From: Noviherbaspirillum sp. Root189
GTDB lineage: Bacteria; Pseudomonadota; Gammaproteobacteria; Burkholderiales; Burkholderiaceae_D
DNA length: 64,000 bases
Assembly: GCF_001428545.1 (NCBI RefSeq)
Contig: NZ_LMHZ01000001.1
Span: forward strand, 124,961 to 188,960
Direction: 5' to 3'
The translations under genes were made by a program, and so were the position numbers. Under the pieces are notes generated by a model, which saw only the letters and a program-made list of their open reading frames with translations, made no database searches and was not told where the DNA came from. Positions 9,142 to 17,758 of this stretch are shown here, piece by piece (position 1 is the first letter of the stretch; each line of letters begins with the position of its first letter).

Positions 9142-9917
9142 GACTTGCGCGCCTTGTGCGGCGCACGGGCAAACGCCGCATCGTAGAGCCAGTTCGGCAA
9201 TGCCCGCAGCAGTTTGGCAACCACGCCCATTTGCCAGGGGATGACCCGATAGCTGGTGCCGGCCTCGATCGTGCTGACCGCCTTGTCGGCGAATCGCAGC
9301 GCGGGCATCAGGAAAGGCATGGGATAGGCGTTCACTTGCGTCATCGGGGTGTCGATGTAACCGGGTGCTATGGTCACCACCTTGATGCCGCTGGCGCGCA
9401 GTTCGACGCGCAGCGATTCGCAATAACTGATGACCGCGGCCTTGGATGCGCAATAGCCGCCTGCTCCCGGAAGGCCACGGATACCGGACACGCTGGCAAT
9501 GCCGACAAGGCGGCAATCGCGGCTCCCGGCCGCGGCCTGTCGTTTCATCGCGGGCAGGAAGGGTGTGAAAGTGGCCACGGTCGCCGTCACATTGGTTGCG
9601 ACAATGCGCTCGAACACGGGCAGGTCTTCCGCGAACTCGGTCAGCGTACCTTGCGAAATGCCGGCGTTGGCGATCACGACATCGACGCCGCCGAAGGCAT
9701 GGATGAAATCGGCAGCCGCAGTACGCAACGCCGCATGATCGGTAACGTCGAGCGGATAGATCCGGTGTCGTTCAGGGTGCGGCAAACTGGCGGCCAGCGA
9801 TTGCAGCATGTCCTGGCGCCTTGCTGCGAGGCCCAGCACTGCACCTTGGGCGGCATAGCGCGCAGCAAGCGCTGCGCCCAGACCGCTGGAGGCGCCGGTG
9901 ATGAATACGCGTTTCAT
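9138..9917 (-). CDS. short-chain dehydrogenase/reductase
   Basis: 259-residue classical SDR. The NAD(P) glycine motif TGASSGLG is at residues 7-14, the NAG motif at 84-86, the catalytic serine in IASVSG, and the Y155-x3-K159 pair in GGYCASK. The C-terminal helix VAKLLRALPNWLYDAAFARA resembles the membrane-proximal tail of DltE-like/YdfG-like oxidoreductases. It overlaps the next gene, a cobalamin-binding protein, by 4 bp. It is separated from dsbA by about 200 bp that include a terminator. The substrate cannot be inferred. Confidence 0.88.
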   Translation of the reverse strand: MKRVFITGASSGLGAALAARYAAQGAVLGLAARRQDMLQSLAASLPHPERHRIYPLDVTDHAALRTAAADFIHAFGGVDVVIANAGISQGTLTEFAEDLPVFERIVATNVTATVATFTPFLPAMKRQAAAGSRDCRLVGIASVSGIRGLPGAGGYCASKAAVISYCESLRVELRASGIKVVTIAPGYIDTPMTQVNAYPMPFLMPALRFADKAVSTIEAGTSYRVIPWQMGVVAKLLRALPNWLYDAAFARAPHKARKS

Positions 9918-10041
9918 GTTGTCCCTGGTTTCATGTTGGCCCTGATGCGCTGGTGTGTCTTGTCCCTTGTTGGACGGCGTTCCGGATAACGGATAATTTT
10001 ACGCCGCGACGCCGGGCGATCCTCAATGAGGTCAAAAACAA

Positions 10042-10074
10042 AAAAGTCCGCCCTCATACGAGTGACGGACTTTT
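10042..10074 (-). terminator. terminator after dsbA
   Basis: AAAAGTCCG (10042-10050) pairs with CGGACTTTT (10066-10074). On the minus strand the stem is followed by TTTTTGTTTTTG. It lies about 50 bp past the dsbA stop and would end the argS-SPOR-dsbA transcript before the SDR gene. Confidence 0.8.
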
Positions 10075-10120
10075 GTCCTTGCCGGAAAGTCTTGCATTCC
10101 GGCGGATCGGCCGATCAGGC

Positions 10121-10786
10121 TTATTTGCCTTGCTTGCTCTTGCTGACCAACCAATCCGCGACTTGCAGAGTCGCCGCATGCAATACGGGCTCCGGCTTGT
10201 TGCCGATGCTGGCGCTGACGATGGACGGCGAAGTCAGGTAGCGGCCGTCGATGGCGAGCAGCGGTACGCCGTCGATCTGGTAAGCCTGTGTCAGCTGGGT
10301 AGCGCGCTTGACTTTGCTTTGCACGCCGAAGGAGTTGTAAACCTCAAGGAATTTCTGCTTGTCGATACCATTCTTGGCAACGAATTCCGCGATCTCGGCA
10401 TCGGTGTCGGTACGCTTGCGCTGCACATGGATAACATTGAATACCTTGGCATGCAGCTCGTCCAGCTTGCCCATTGCTTCAAGCGTGTAGTACAGCTTTT
10501 GCTGTGGCACCATCGAATCGCGGAAGGCGACGGGCACACGTTTGAAGACGATGTTGTCGCCCTGTTTTTTGACCCAGGCTGCCAGGTCAGGCTCCAGCGC
10601 ATTGCAGTGCGGGCATGAATACCAGAAGAATTCGATGACTTCGACTTTCTTGCCGGAGTCGGTTTGCTGCGGCTTCTCCAGCGTGCGGTAATCGACGCCA
10701 TTTTGCGGATTGTCAGGGGCGGCCTGCGCGCCTGCCGCCAGCAGGCTGATGGTCAGTGCAGCCAGTACATGTTTCAGAAAACGCAT
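10121..10786 (-). CDS. dsbA: periplasmic thiol:disulfide oxidoreductase DsbA
   Basis: 221-residue DsbA that introduces disulfides into exported proteins. A signal peptide of about 22 residues (LAALTISLLAAGAQAA) is followed by the thioredoxin-fold domain with active site FFWYSCPHC, cysteines 58 and 61. The cis-proline loop reads QIDGVPLLAIDG, and the helical insert lies between. It follows the SPOR gene on the same strand after 64 bp and is closed by a hairpin terminator. The argS-SPOR-dsbA order recurs in Burkholderiales. Confidence 0.95.
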   Translation of the reverse strand: MRFLKHVLAALTISLLAAGAQAAPDNPQNGVDYRTLEKPQQTDSGKKVEVIEFFWYSCPHCNALEPDLAAWVKKQGDNIVFKRVPVAFRDSMVPQQKLYYTLEAMGKLDELHAKVFNVIHVQRKRTDTDAEIAEFVAKNGIDKQKFLEVYNSFGVQSKVKRATQLTQAYQIDGVPLLAIDGRYLTSPSIVSASIGNKPEPVLHAATLQVADWLVSKSKQGK

Positions 10787-10850
10787 AAAATTCCTTCAAT
10801 TTCTCTGGTAAGTTCTTGTTCGGTTCTTGCAGGATTGCTACTTTAGCCGA

Positions 10851-11522
10851 TCATTTGGCAATGCGCACGATTGCGGCATCGACACCATTGTCAGACAACT
10901 TCCCGCGTACCTTGTTCATTGCATCCAGTTGACTGAACGGGCCGACACGTACACGGTACAACACGCCGGTATCGGCCTGACGCTCGGAAATCTTCGCCTC
11001 CACGCCCATCAATGCCAGTTTGGCACGAATATTTTCCGCATCATTTTGCTCACGAAAAGCACCCGCCTGCAGATAATAACTCCACTTGTCGTCCGCGTTC
11101 TCGGCCTTGGTTTCCGCCTTGGCTTCGGCATCGGCTCTGGTCGGCTTTTCGCTGGTCGACTGGTCGAACACCGGCGCCTTGCTATCGGCCTTCTTGTCCT
11201 GCCTGGCGTCGAGCTTCGGATCGACCTTTACTTCCGGTTTCTTCTCGGTTGGCTGCGCCACAGCGGTGTTGGTTGGCGCTTCTTTTGTTTCCCTTCCTTC
11301 TTCCGCCGGTTTTTTCGACTTGGCGCCATAGAGTGGCTTGTTGGGGTCGGCAACCTGGCCCGAGGTCGGCTCAGCCATCTTTTGCCGACCCGACTTGTCG
11401 GTAAACGGCATCGGTGTCTTGGTGATCATCATCGCGACGCCGAGCGCAATGCCCAAACCGATGATCAAGCCGATGATAATGCCTAAAATTGTTCCACCCT
11501 GTTGCCTGTTGTACTTGTGCAT
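10851..11522 (-). CDS. SPOR-domain protein (FtsN-like)
   Basis: 223-residue single-pass membrane protein. A short cytoplasmic N-terminus is followed by one transmembrane helix rich in Gly/Ile (residues 10-33) and a long Lys/Ala/Glu/Pro-rich periplasmic linker (about 40-145). The C-terminal SPOR domain begins WSYYLQAGAFREQNDAE and ends VDAAIVRIAK. SPOR domains bind denuded septal peptidoglycan, and this layout is that of FtsN, a late division activator. Sequence homology in the linker is low, so FtsN identity rests on architecture and the argS-dsbA context. Confidence 0.85.
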   Translation of the reverse strand: MHKYNRQQGGTILGIIIGLIIGLGIALGVAMMITKTPMPFTDKSGRQKMAEPTSGQVADPNKPLYGAKSKKPAEEGRETKEAPTNTAVAQPTEKKPEVKVDPKLDARQDKKADSKAPVFDQSTSEKPTRADAEAKAETKAENADDKWSYYLQAGAFREQNDAENIRAKLALMGVEAKISERQADTGVLYRVRVGPFSQLDAMNKVRGKLSDNGVDAAIVRIAK

Positions 11523-11565
11523 ACTTCCTCAATAACGTTACATCGACATGGGTCCGGACCCATGC

Positions 11566-13293
11566 CTACATTCGCGCAGGCGCCGATACCCCGATCAGTG
11601 CCAAACCATTGCGCAAGACCTGGCGCGTCGCGCACATCAGTGCCAGTCGCGCCATTTTTATGGACACATCGTCAACGAGCACGCGTTCAGCGTTGTAGTA
11701 GCTGTGGAGTTCGCCGGCGAGGTCACGCAGATAGAACGCTACCTGATGCGGTCCGAGTTCGTCGAGTGCTTTTTGCAGCATCTCCGGATATTCGGCGAGC
11801 TTGGCGAGCAGCGCTGCCTCGCGCGGCGAAGTGAGTGGCGAAACATCCACATTGTTCAGCGTGGTTTCATCGCCGCCCCACTGTGCCATCACCGAACAGA
11901 TGCGGGCATGCGCGTACTGCACGTAATAGACCGGATTCTCGTCGGATTGCGACAGCGCCAGGTCGACGTCGAAGGTGAACTCGGTATCGGCCTTGCGCGA
12001 GATGAGGAAGAAGCGCACCGCATCGCGTCCGCGTGTCAGATCCCGTTCGCCCTGTTCATTGACCGCGTCGCCGGCCGACCATTCGATCAGGTCGCGCACG
12101 GTGACGTAAGAGCCGGCGCGCTTGGAAATTTTCACTTCCTCGCCGTTCTTCATCACAGTCACCATCTTGTGCAGCACATAGTCGGGATAGCCTTGCGGAA
12201 TGCCCATATCGACGGCTTGCAGGCCGGCGCGTACGCGCGCGATCGTGCCGTGATGGTCGCTGCCCTGCACATTGATGACCTTGCCGTAACCGCGTTGCCA
12301 CTTGGTGATGTGATAAGCAACATCCGGCACGAAATAGGTATAGGTGCCGTCGGACTTCTTCATCACGCGGTCCTTGTCGTCACCATATTCGGTGGTACGC
12401 AGCCACAGCGCGCCATCCTGCTCGTAGGTCTTGCCGGCCTTGACCAGCGCATCGACCGCCGAGGCGACCTTGCCCTCGATGTAGAGCGAGGATTCGAGAT
12501 AGTAATTGTTGAACTTGACGCCGAAGGCCAACAGGTCGAGATCCTGCTCATGGCGCAGGTAGGTGACTGCGAACTTGCGGATCGATTCGATATCGTCGAC
12601 GTCGCCGCTGGCGGTAACCGGCGCACCGTCGCTGGCGGAGACGGTTTTCTTTTGCAGGAAATCGGCCGCGATGTCGGCGATATAGTCGCCGTTGTAAGCC
12701 GATTCCGGCCAGCCGGCGTCGCCCGGCTTGAAACCCCTGGCGCGTGCCTGCACCGACAGTGCCAGATTGCCGATCTGGACGCCGGCGTCGTTGTAGTAAA
12801 ACTCGCGGGTGACGTCATAACCCTGGGCATCGAGCAGCGATGCCATCGCATCGCCAAGCGCACCCTGTCGGCCATGGCCGACATGCAACGGACCGGTCGG
12901 ATTGGCGGATACGAATTCAACCATCACCTTCTTGCCGGCGCCGACATTGCTCTTGCCGAAGTGTGCAGTTTCAGCGAGCACTGTCTTCACCACCGCCTGC
13001 TTGGCGGTGGCAGCCACGCGCAGGTTGATGAAGCCGGGGCCGGCGATATCGGCCGATTCGATCAGTTCACCCTTGTTGGCCAATACTGCCGCCACGATCG
13101 CTTGCGCCAGTTCACGCGGGTTTTTCTTGAGCGGCTTGGCAAGCTGCATCGCGATGTTGCAGGCGATGTCGCCGTGCGCCGGGTCGCGCGGGCGCTCCAG
13201 CACGACATTGGGTTGCAGTTCGGTGCCGGCAATGATCGGCGCAAGCGCGGCCTGAAACAGGTCGACTATCTGTTGTTTTTGTGAAGCGAGCAT
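11566..13293 (-). CDS. argS: arginyl-tRNA synthetase
   Basis: Class I synthetase charging tRNA-Arg, 575 residues. The N-terminal Add1 domain is followed by the HIGH-type motif [10 protein letters not shown] (137-140), the Rossmann core with DHHGTIARV, and the variant KMSKS loop KISKRAG. The anticodon-binding helical domain ends in a typical [13 protein letters not shown]-like tail (here [13 protein letters not shown]). ATG at 13293 ([13 protein letters not shown]) is chosen because the alignment to ArgS starts there; a TTG start 39 bp upstream adds an unrelated 13 residues. It is the first gene of the argS-SPOR-dsbA unit. Confidence 0.95.
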   Translation of the reverse strand: MLASQKQQIVDLFQAALAPIIAGTELQPNVVLERPRDPAHGDIACNIAMQLAKPLKKNPRELAQAIVAAVLANKGELIESADIAGPGFINLRVAATAKQAVVKTVLAETAHFGKSNVGAGKKVMVEFVSANPTGPLHVGHGRQGALGDAMASLLDAQGYDVTREFYYNDAGVQIGNLALSVQARARGFKPGDAGWPESAYNGDYIADIAADFLQKKTVSASDGAPVTASGDVDDIESIRKFAVTYLRHEQDLDLLAFGVKFNNYYLESSLYIEGKVASAVDALVKAGKTYEQDGALWLRTTEYGDDKDRVMKKSDGTYTYFVPDVAYHITKWQRGYGKVINVQGSDHHGTIARVRAGLQAVDMGIPQGYPDYVLHKMVTVMKNGEEVKISKRAGSYVTVRDLIEWSAGDAVNEQGERDLTRGRDAVRFFLISRKADTEFTFDVDLALSQSDENPVYYVQYAHARICSVMAQWGGDETTLNNVDVSPLTSPREAALLAKLAEYPEMLQKALDELGPHQVAFYLRDLAGELHSYYNAERVLVDDVSIKMARLALMCATRQVLRNGLALIGVSAPARM

Positions 13294-13359
13294 GGGAAAA
13301 ATAGCGTCCGGCACGCGGCCGGGCTTGAGCAATTGGGGAAAGCGGCCATTATACCGGCT

Positions 13360-13764
13360 CTACTCCCCCAGTTTTTCACGGCAATACGACCCGATGAAGC
13401 GCTCCATCTGGAAAGCTTCCGGCAACCATGGTGAATCGGACAACTTTTCCGGCAGCAGGTAGAGATAGGTGTGCGCTTCGACCGTTTCGCCGGATTCCAG
13501 GGTCACACCGACCGGCACGCGCCGGTATTCGTGGCCTTCAAACGCATCCAGGGCAGCTACATCGGGAGCCGATACCTCGAAGTACAGCAAGCCGGCGACC
13601 TTGCTGTCGGCCTGGACGATGACGCCCGGGTAAGTCTCATCCTTCAGGGCAAAGCGGGCATGGCCGGCGAGCGTGGCGGGTGCCGAGCGGTAGCTGCCGC
13701 GTACGACACGGCTCCAGACTTGCAGGAACATCAGTGAGCCATAGGTAAAAATAGGAGTGGACAT
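13360..13764 (-). CDS. gamma-glutamylcyclotransferase-fold (AIG2-like) protein
   Basis: 134-residue single-domain GGCT/AIG2-like protein. The substrate loop FTYGSLMF near the N-terminus is the YGSL motif. The acid residue of the active site is in ALDAFEGHEYRRV. Family members cyclise gamma-glutamyl groups to 5-oxoproline or act on gamma-glutamyl amines. The length and motif spacing are typical. It sits 67 bp upstream of argS on the same strand but is functionally unrelated to it. Confidence 0.83.
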   Translation of the reverse strand: MSTPIFTYGSLMFLQVWSRVVRGSYRSAPATLAGHARFALKDETYPGVIVQADSKVAGLLYFEVSAPDVAALDAFEGHEYRRVPVGVTLESGETVEAHTYLYLLPEKLSDSPWLPEAFQMERFIGSYCREKLGE

Positions 13765-13872
13765 GAGATGAGTTAGCGTAGACAGCGAAGATAACGAAGG
13801 TGACTGAAGTCTGCGGATCAGCGATCAAAGACCTTCGATTGTAGCGCCACAACAGGCGTTGGCGTCACGCCC

Positions 13873-15102
13873 TTATTGCCGCATTGCCATCGTTTGTTCA
13901 GTCATCACGACCTGGTTCCGGCCCTGTTCTTTCGCCTTGTACAGTGCGGCGTCGGCGGCTGCGACCAGATCAGCCGGCTGTAACGTGTCAGATGGCAGCA
14001 AAGCTGCAACGCCGAAGCTGGCGGTCACCCCGGGCGCAACTTGCGAGCTGGCATGGGGAATCTGGAGATCGATCACGCCCTGCCGCATTTTTTCAGCAAT
14101 TGCCACGGCATCGGCGGCGCTTGTGGCAGGCAGCAGGGCCACGAATTCTTCGCCGCCGAAACGGGCCACCAGATCGGCCGAACGCTTGGGGACCGAATGC
14201 AGTACACCAGCGACCTGTTGCAGGCAGGCGTCGCCGGCCGGATGTCCGTAGTGGTCGTTATAGTTCTTGAAATTATCGACGTCGACCAGGATCAGGGCCA
14301 GCGGGTAATTTTCACGGCGCGCACGTCCCCATTCGATCCCAAGCCGCCGGTCGAATTCGCGGCGATTCGCCAGCTGGGTCAGCGCATCTTCCGCCGACAG
14401 CCTAGCGAGTAGTTCCACCGCATGACTGAGCTCTTCGTTGCGTACATGTTCGCGCGCCCGGGCCAGGTAGGCGCGGCGCTGATCCTGGTCCATACGGAAA
14501 TTGGCGATCAGGCTGATCGCCACCGCCGACAGGCAAAACAGCCAATTGTTGAAACGTACATGAGGCGGCATCAACGGCAGATTGCTGAGCGTCAGTCCGT
14601 GCAGGATGACGAGGATCACGGATGTCCAAAGGGCGCTGCGAAAACGCTGGTTCACGACGATATTGCCAAACAGGATAATCAGCGTGACCCCGGTCTGATA
14701 ATGCATGGCGTTGGGATGCGAACTGAGGCCGGCGATCCATGGCAGGCTGGCGCCGCCGATCACGATGGCCAGCGAGATGGCGATCTCTCGCATCACGAGG
14801 CTTTTCAGCTTGTACACGGTGAAAGTGCACAACAGCATCAGCGGAATTACGAGCAGAAAGCGTATCGCCCATGCCTGCTGATAAATATCGGGCACCATGG
14901 TCTTGTCGCTGATAGCAAAAGCGCCATACAGCACGACACCGGCCACCCCGGTCCTAGTCATTCGGCGTTCACGTACGCTATCCATTTCGAGCTGATAGGC
15001 GCGCTCTTCCTGGCTTGAGAATTTTTCGCTGCGGCTCCAGAAATTGCCAGCCCCTTCAGCCGGTGGAACAGTGCGTTCTTCTGATGCGGTATCGCGTGAC
15101 AT
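13873..15102 (-). CDS. membrane-bound diguanylate cyclase
   Basis: 409-residue protein predicted to make cyclic di-GMP. Residues about 50-200 contain about six hydrophobic helices, followed by a coiled linker (RMDQDQRRAYLARAREHVRN) and a C-terminal GGDEF domain. The active site reads GGEEF at 316-320, with an RxxD inhibitory site (R307-D310) exactly five residues before it, so the enzyme should be active and product-inhibited. The N-terminal soluble 45 residues are charged. The signal sensed by the membrane part is unknown. It is a monocistronic gene. Confidence 0.93.
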   Translation of the reverse strand: MSRDTASEERTVPPAEGAGNFWSRSEKFSSQEERAYQLEMDSVRERRMTRTGVAGVVLYGAFAISDKTMVPDIYQQAWAIRFLLVIPLMLLCTFTVYKLKSLVMREIAISLAIVIGGASLPWIAGLSSHPNAMHYQTGVTLIILFGNIVVNQRFRSALWTSVILVILHGLTLSNLPLMPPHVRFNNWLFCLSAVAISLIANFRMDQDQRRAYLARAREHVRNEELSHAVELLARLSAEDALTQLANRREFDRRLGIEWGRARRENYPLALILVDVDNFKNYNDHYGHPAGDACLQQVAGVLHSVPKRSADLVARFGGEEFVALLPATSAADAVAIAEKMRQGVIDLQIPHASSQVAPGVTASFGVAALLPSDTLQPADLVAAADAALYKAKEQGRNQVVMTEQTMAMRQ

Positions 15103-15224
15103 AATTGGGGCGTTAAGCCTCCGAATACAGATGCTGCGAGCTTAGCGCCGTGCGCACCCGGCGTCCAGCGCCGCGATGTGCGGCAGGCGACTTCAGCCGG
15201 CGATTGGCAAAAACAGCAATGCGA

Positions 15225-17456
15225 TCAAAAGCGTGCGGTATAGCGCAACGCGGCCAGCTTATCCATCGGTGCATCGGCGATATTGTTGGGAGCACGGCGC
15301 AGCATGAACATCATGCCGACGGTCGCCAGCCTTCCGGCCGGTGACCGGTAGTTCAGCTCAGCCCGGGTTTCACGACCGGTCGGCACCATGGAAAACACCG
15401 TATGCTCGCGCGCCTGATTGGCGGCAAGCACATCAAGCGCAAGACTGCCGGCATAGGTGCGCATCGGTTGCGCAACCGAGATACTGACGCGATCGCCTTC
15501 CCGGAAGCGATCGGCACCGACCAGCGCCAGCGAAAACGCATTGGTACGGGTCGCGGTGACTTCGGTGATCAGGCTGTCGATGATACGGCCGCCCGGTGTG
15601 ATGCCGTAGGCAGCCTGCCCGGCCAGAGCCAGCTTTGGGGTCAGCATGAGCGCCCCGGCGAACTGGGCCGAATTGGTCGATGCACGATTGGCAAGACCCA
15701 GCATACCGCTGGAATACGACCCGAGGTAGGCATTGCTTTCGCGCGTTTGCGACAGGGAGAACGACACCGCCGCGCCGTCGAAAGATTTGGACAGTTCGAA
15801 CACGCCTGCCTTTGCGCGTGGCGCGACGGATGCCGGCAGATAACTATCGGGTGAAGCGACCAACAGATTGTCGCTGCCGCTGTCGATAACGCCGAACTTG
15901 AGCTTCACGCCATGAAATTCCTGGGCAAATCCTGCATGCGACGTCGCCGGCAACAACGATAGATAGGGATTGGACAATGCGCTGACTTCCGCCAGCGACA
16001 TGGATGGCGACGGCTTCAGTGCTGCAGCACCAAAATAAGCGCCTGCAAATCCGCCCAGCGCAAATGCGGTTTCCATCCCGCCGCCGCCTTGCCGTTGCAA
16101 CGACAACGCCGCAAGCCGGCGGCGCGGCGCATCGGCAAACGACAAGCCCATCTGCGGCCGCCGGTTTTCGTAGGCCAGCGACAATTCGCTGCCATCGGCC
16201 AGCACTTGTTCGGCGACTTCGATACGGCGATCCATATCGCCGATTGCCCTGTCCAGCGACAATGATGTCGGCCTTGCCACGGTGGCGCCCAGGTCGATGC
16301 CAAAATCTCGTTCAAAATCATCCCTGCCCACGACGCGCAACTGACCGGACGTCGCCAGGCTCCATATTTTGCTGGTGGCTGACGATGGCTGGGTAAGGCC
16401 GGCAAGTACGCTGACCGTCTTGCCGTTGAAGGTCGTAGTGGTCAGCGTGCCGACCGGTTGCATGGCTTTTTCCACATTGAGCAAGCCGCGTCCATAGATC
16501 GGGTCGATACCGGGTGCGCCGAGATCAGTGGCGGTCACCAGCAGGATCGTGGCGACCTGATCGGCGCGCAGCGAAGGCCACATCTGCATCAGCAGTGCGG
16601 CCGCGCCGCTGACTACCGGCGCCGCCATCGAGGTGCCGCTCATGGTCGCGTACTGGTCGTTGCGATAACTGGAGTAGATGCCAACACCGGGCGCGACCAG
16701 ATACCACGCGGCGACGTCGCCGGCCCGGTTGGAAAACGCCGCCATCTTGTTGGACGCATCGACCGCGCCGACGGCAATGATCTGGTTGTTGGCCCAGACT
16801 TCCCGCGCAAAACGTGCAGGCCATCCGACCGACGGGCTGCCATCGTTGCCGGCCGACGCAACGATCAGCAAGCCGCCCTTCACGGCCTGCTGCATTGCGC
16901 GTGAATCGTAGACGCTGGAAGCGCCGAGGCTCATGTTGACGATCGATGCCTTGCCGATTGCATAACGCAGGCCGATGTCGAGCGCCGCGGTCGAACCACT
17001 ACCGCGATCCGGGAAAACCTTGATCGGCAATAGCATGGCATCGTACGCCACCCCCGACATGCCGCGTCCGTCACGCGCCGCCGCCAGAATGCCGGCGCTA
17101 TGTGAGCCATGTCCTGAACGGTCGGTGACATCGCTGCTGCCATTGACCGCATTAAAGCCGCGCAGCAGTTTGCCTGCCTGCGAAAACTCACGATGATCGG
17201 TGCTGATGCCGGTATCCAGCGTAGCGATCGTCACGCCTTTACCGGTAATCCCAAGCCCATAGGCATAATCGGCGCGAATGCGCCCGATGAAAGCGGAGTT
17301 ACTGCGTTCCGTTTCGAGTGCACTACGGGTAGCCTGCACCGTGGCTCCCGGTATCATTTCAACCGGTTCGGCTGAGGCCGGCATGGCAAGGGCAGCACAG
17401 GCGAAACAAACGGCCAACGACATGAAGCGGGGAACAAGCAAAACGGGGCTCGACAT
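15225..17456 (-). CDS. subtilisin-family serine protease with putative autotransporter barrel
   Basis: 743-residue secreted S8 peptidase. A signal peptide ending around ALAMPASAE is followed by the catalytic domain with Asp81 (TLDTGIS), His116 (SGHGSHSAG), Asn204 (ASAGNDG) and Ser276 (SGTSMAAPV). From about residue 400 to the end the sequence alternates in short amphipathic strands and finishes ALRYTARF, with a terminal Phe as in outer-membrane barrels. This suggests a subtilase autotransporter that displays or releases its protease domain. It is divergent from the acetyl-CoA synthetase-like gene, with 302 bp between the starts. Confidence 0.88.
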   Translation of the reverse strand: MSSPVLLVPRFMSLAVCFACAALAMPASAEPVEMIPGATVQATRSALETERSNSAFIGRIRADYAYGLGITGKGVTIATLDTGISTDHREFSQAGKLLRGFNAVNGSSDVTDRSGHGSHSAGILAAARDGRGMSGVAYDAMLLPIKVFPDRGSGSTAALDIGLRYAIGKASIVNMSLGASSVYDSRAMQQAVKGGLLIVASAGNDGSPSVGWPARFAREVWANNQIIAVGAVDASNKMAAFSNRAGDVAAWYLVAPGVGIYSSYRNDQYATMSGTSMAAPVVSGAAALLMQMWPSLRADQVATILLVTATDLGAPGIDPIYGRGLLNVEKAMQPVGTLTTTTFNGKTVSVLAGLTQPSSATSKIWSLATSGQLRVVGRDDFERDFGIDLGATVARPTSLSLDRAIGDMDRRIEVAEQVLADGSELSLAYENRRPQMGLSFADAPRRRLAALSLQRQGGGGMETAFALGGFAGAYFGAAALKPSPSMSLAEVSALSNPYLSLLPATSHAGFAQEFHGVKLKFGVIDSGSDNLLVASPDSYLPASVAPRAKAGVFELSKSFDGAAVSFSLSQTRESNAYLGSYSSGMLGLANRASTNSAQFAGALMLTPKLALAGQAAYGITPGGRIIDSLITEVTATRTNAFSLALVGADRFREGDRVSISVAQPMRTYAGSLALDVLAANQAREHTVFSMVPTGRETRAELNYRSPAGRLATVGMMFMLRRAPNNIADAPMDKLAALRYTARF

Positions 17457-17758
17457 TTTTTTACCATTGCGTCAGTGCATGATTCCATTGTGCATGCATC
17501 GCATCGTGCTGCAAATGAAATGCTGGAACACAAACACATGGCAGTCGCCATGCAGCAACAGCATGTCGGAACGACAATCCACGTTGCGCTCTGTCCGCAG
17601 TGCATCCCCTGACGCAATGCATAGGATCACAACTGAAATGCATGTTGAAAGCGCTTCAACGCAGCTTGACGAAAGCGCTGAAAAAGCTTTGCGAGAACGA
17701 CACCACGTTGCATGTTGTCTTGTTAAACTCGCACCCATCACACGTGTTGGCGAACGGC
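17457..17758. other. divergent intergenic region
   Basis: 302 bp between the divergent subtilase and acyl-CoA synthetase/acetyltransferase genes. It should carry both promoters. No clear operator, repeat or RNA gene was recognised. The plus-strand frame of the downstream gene extends into it, but without a better start than the ATG at 17759. Confidence 0.5.

Noticed and set aside
8344-9516. Longer 390-codon form of the cobalamin-binding gene
   Set aside because: The extra 125 codons run antisense-free through the coupled SDR gene in another frame and show no homology; ATG 9141 forms a clean ATGA overlap.
11548-13284. 578-codon plus-strand open frame
   Set aside because: Complement of argS, with no domain of its own.
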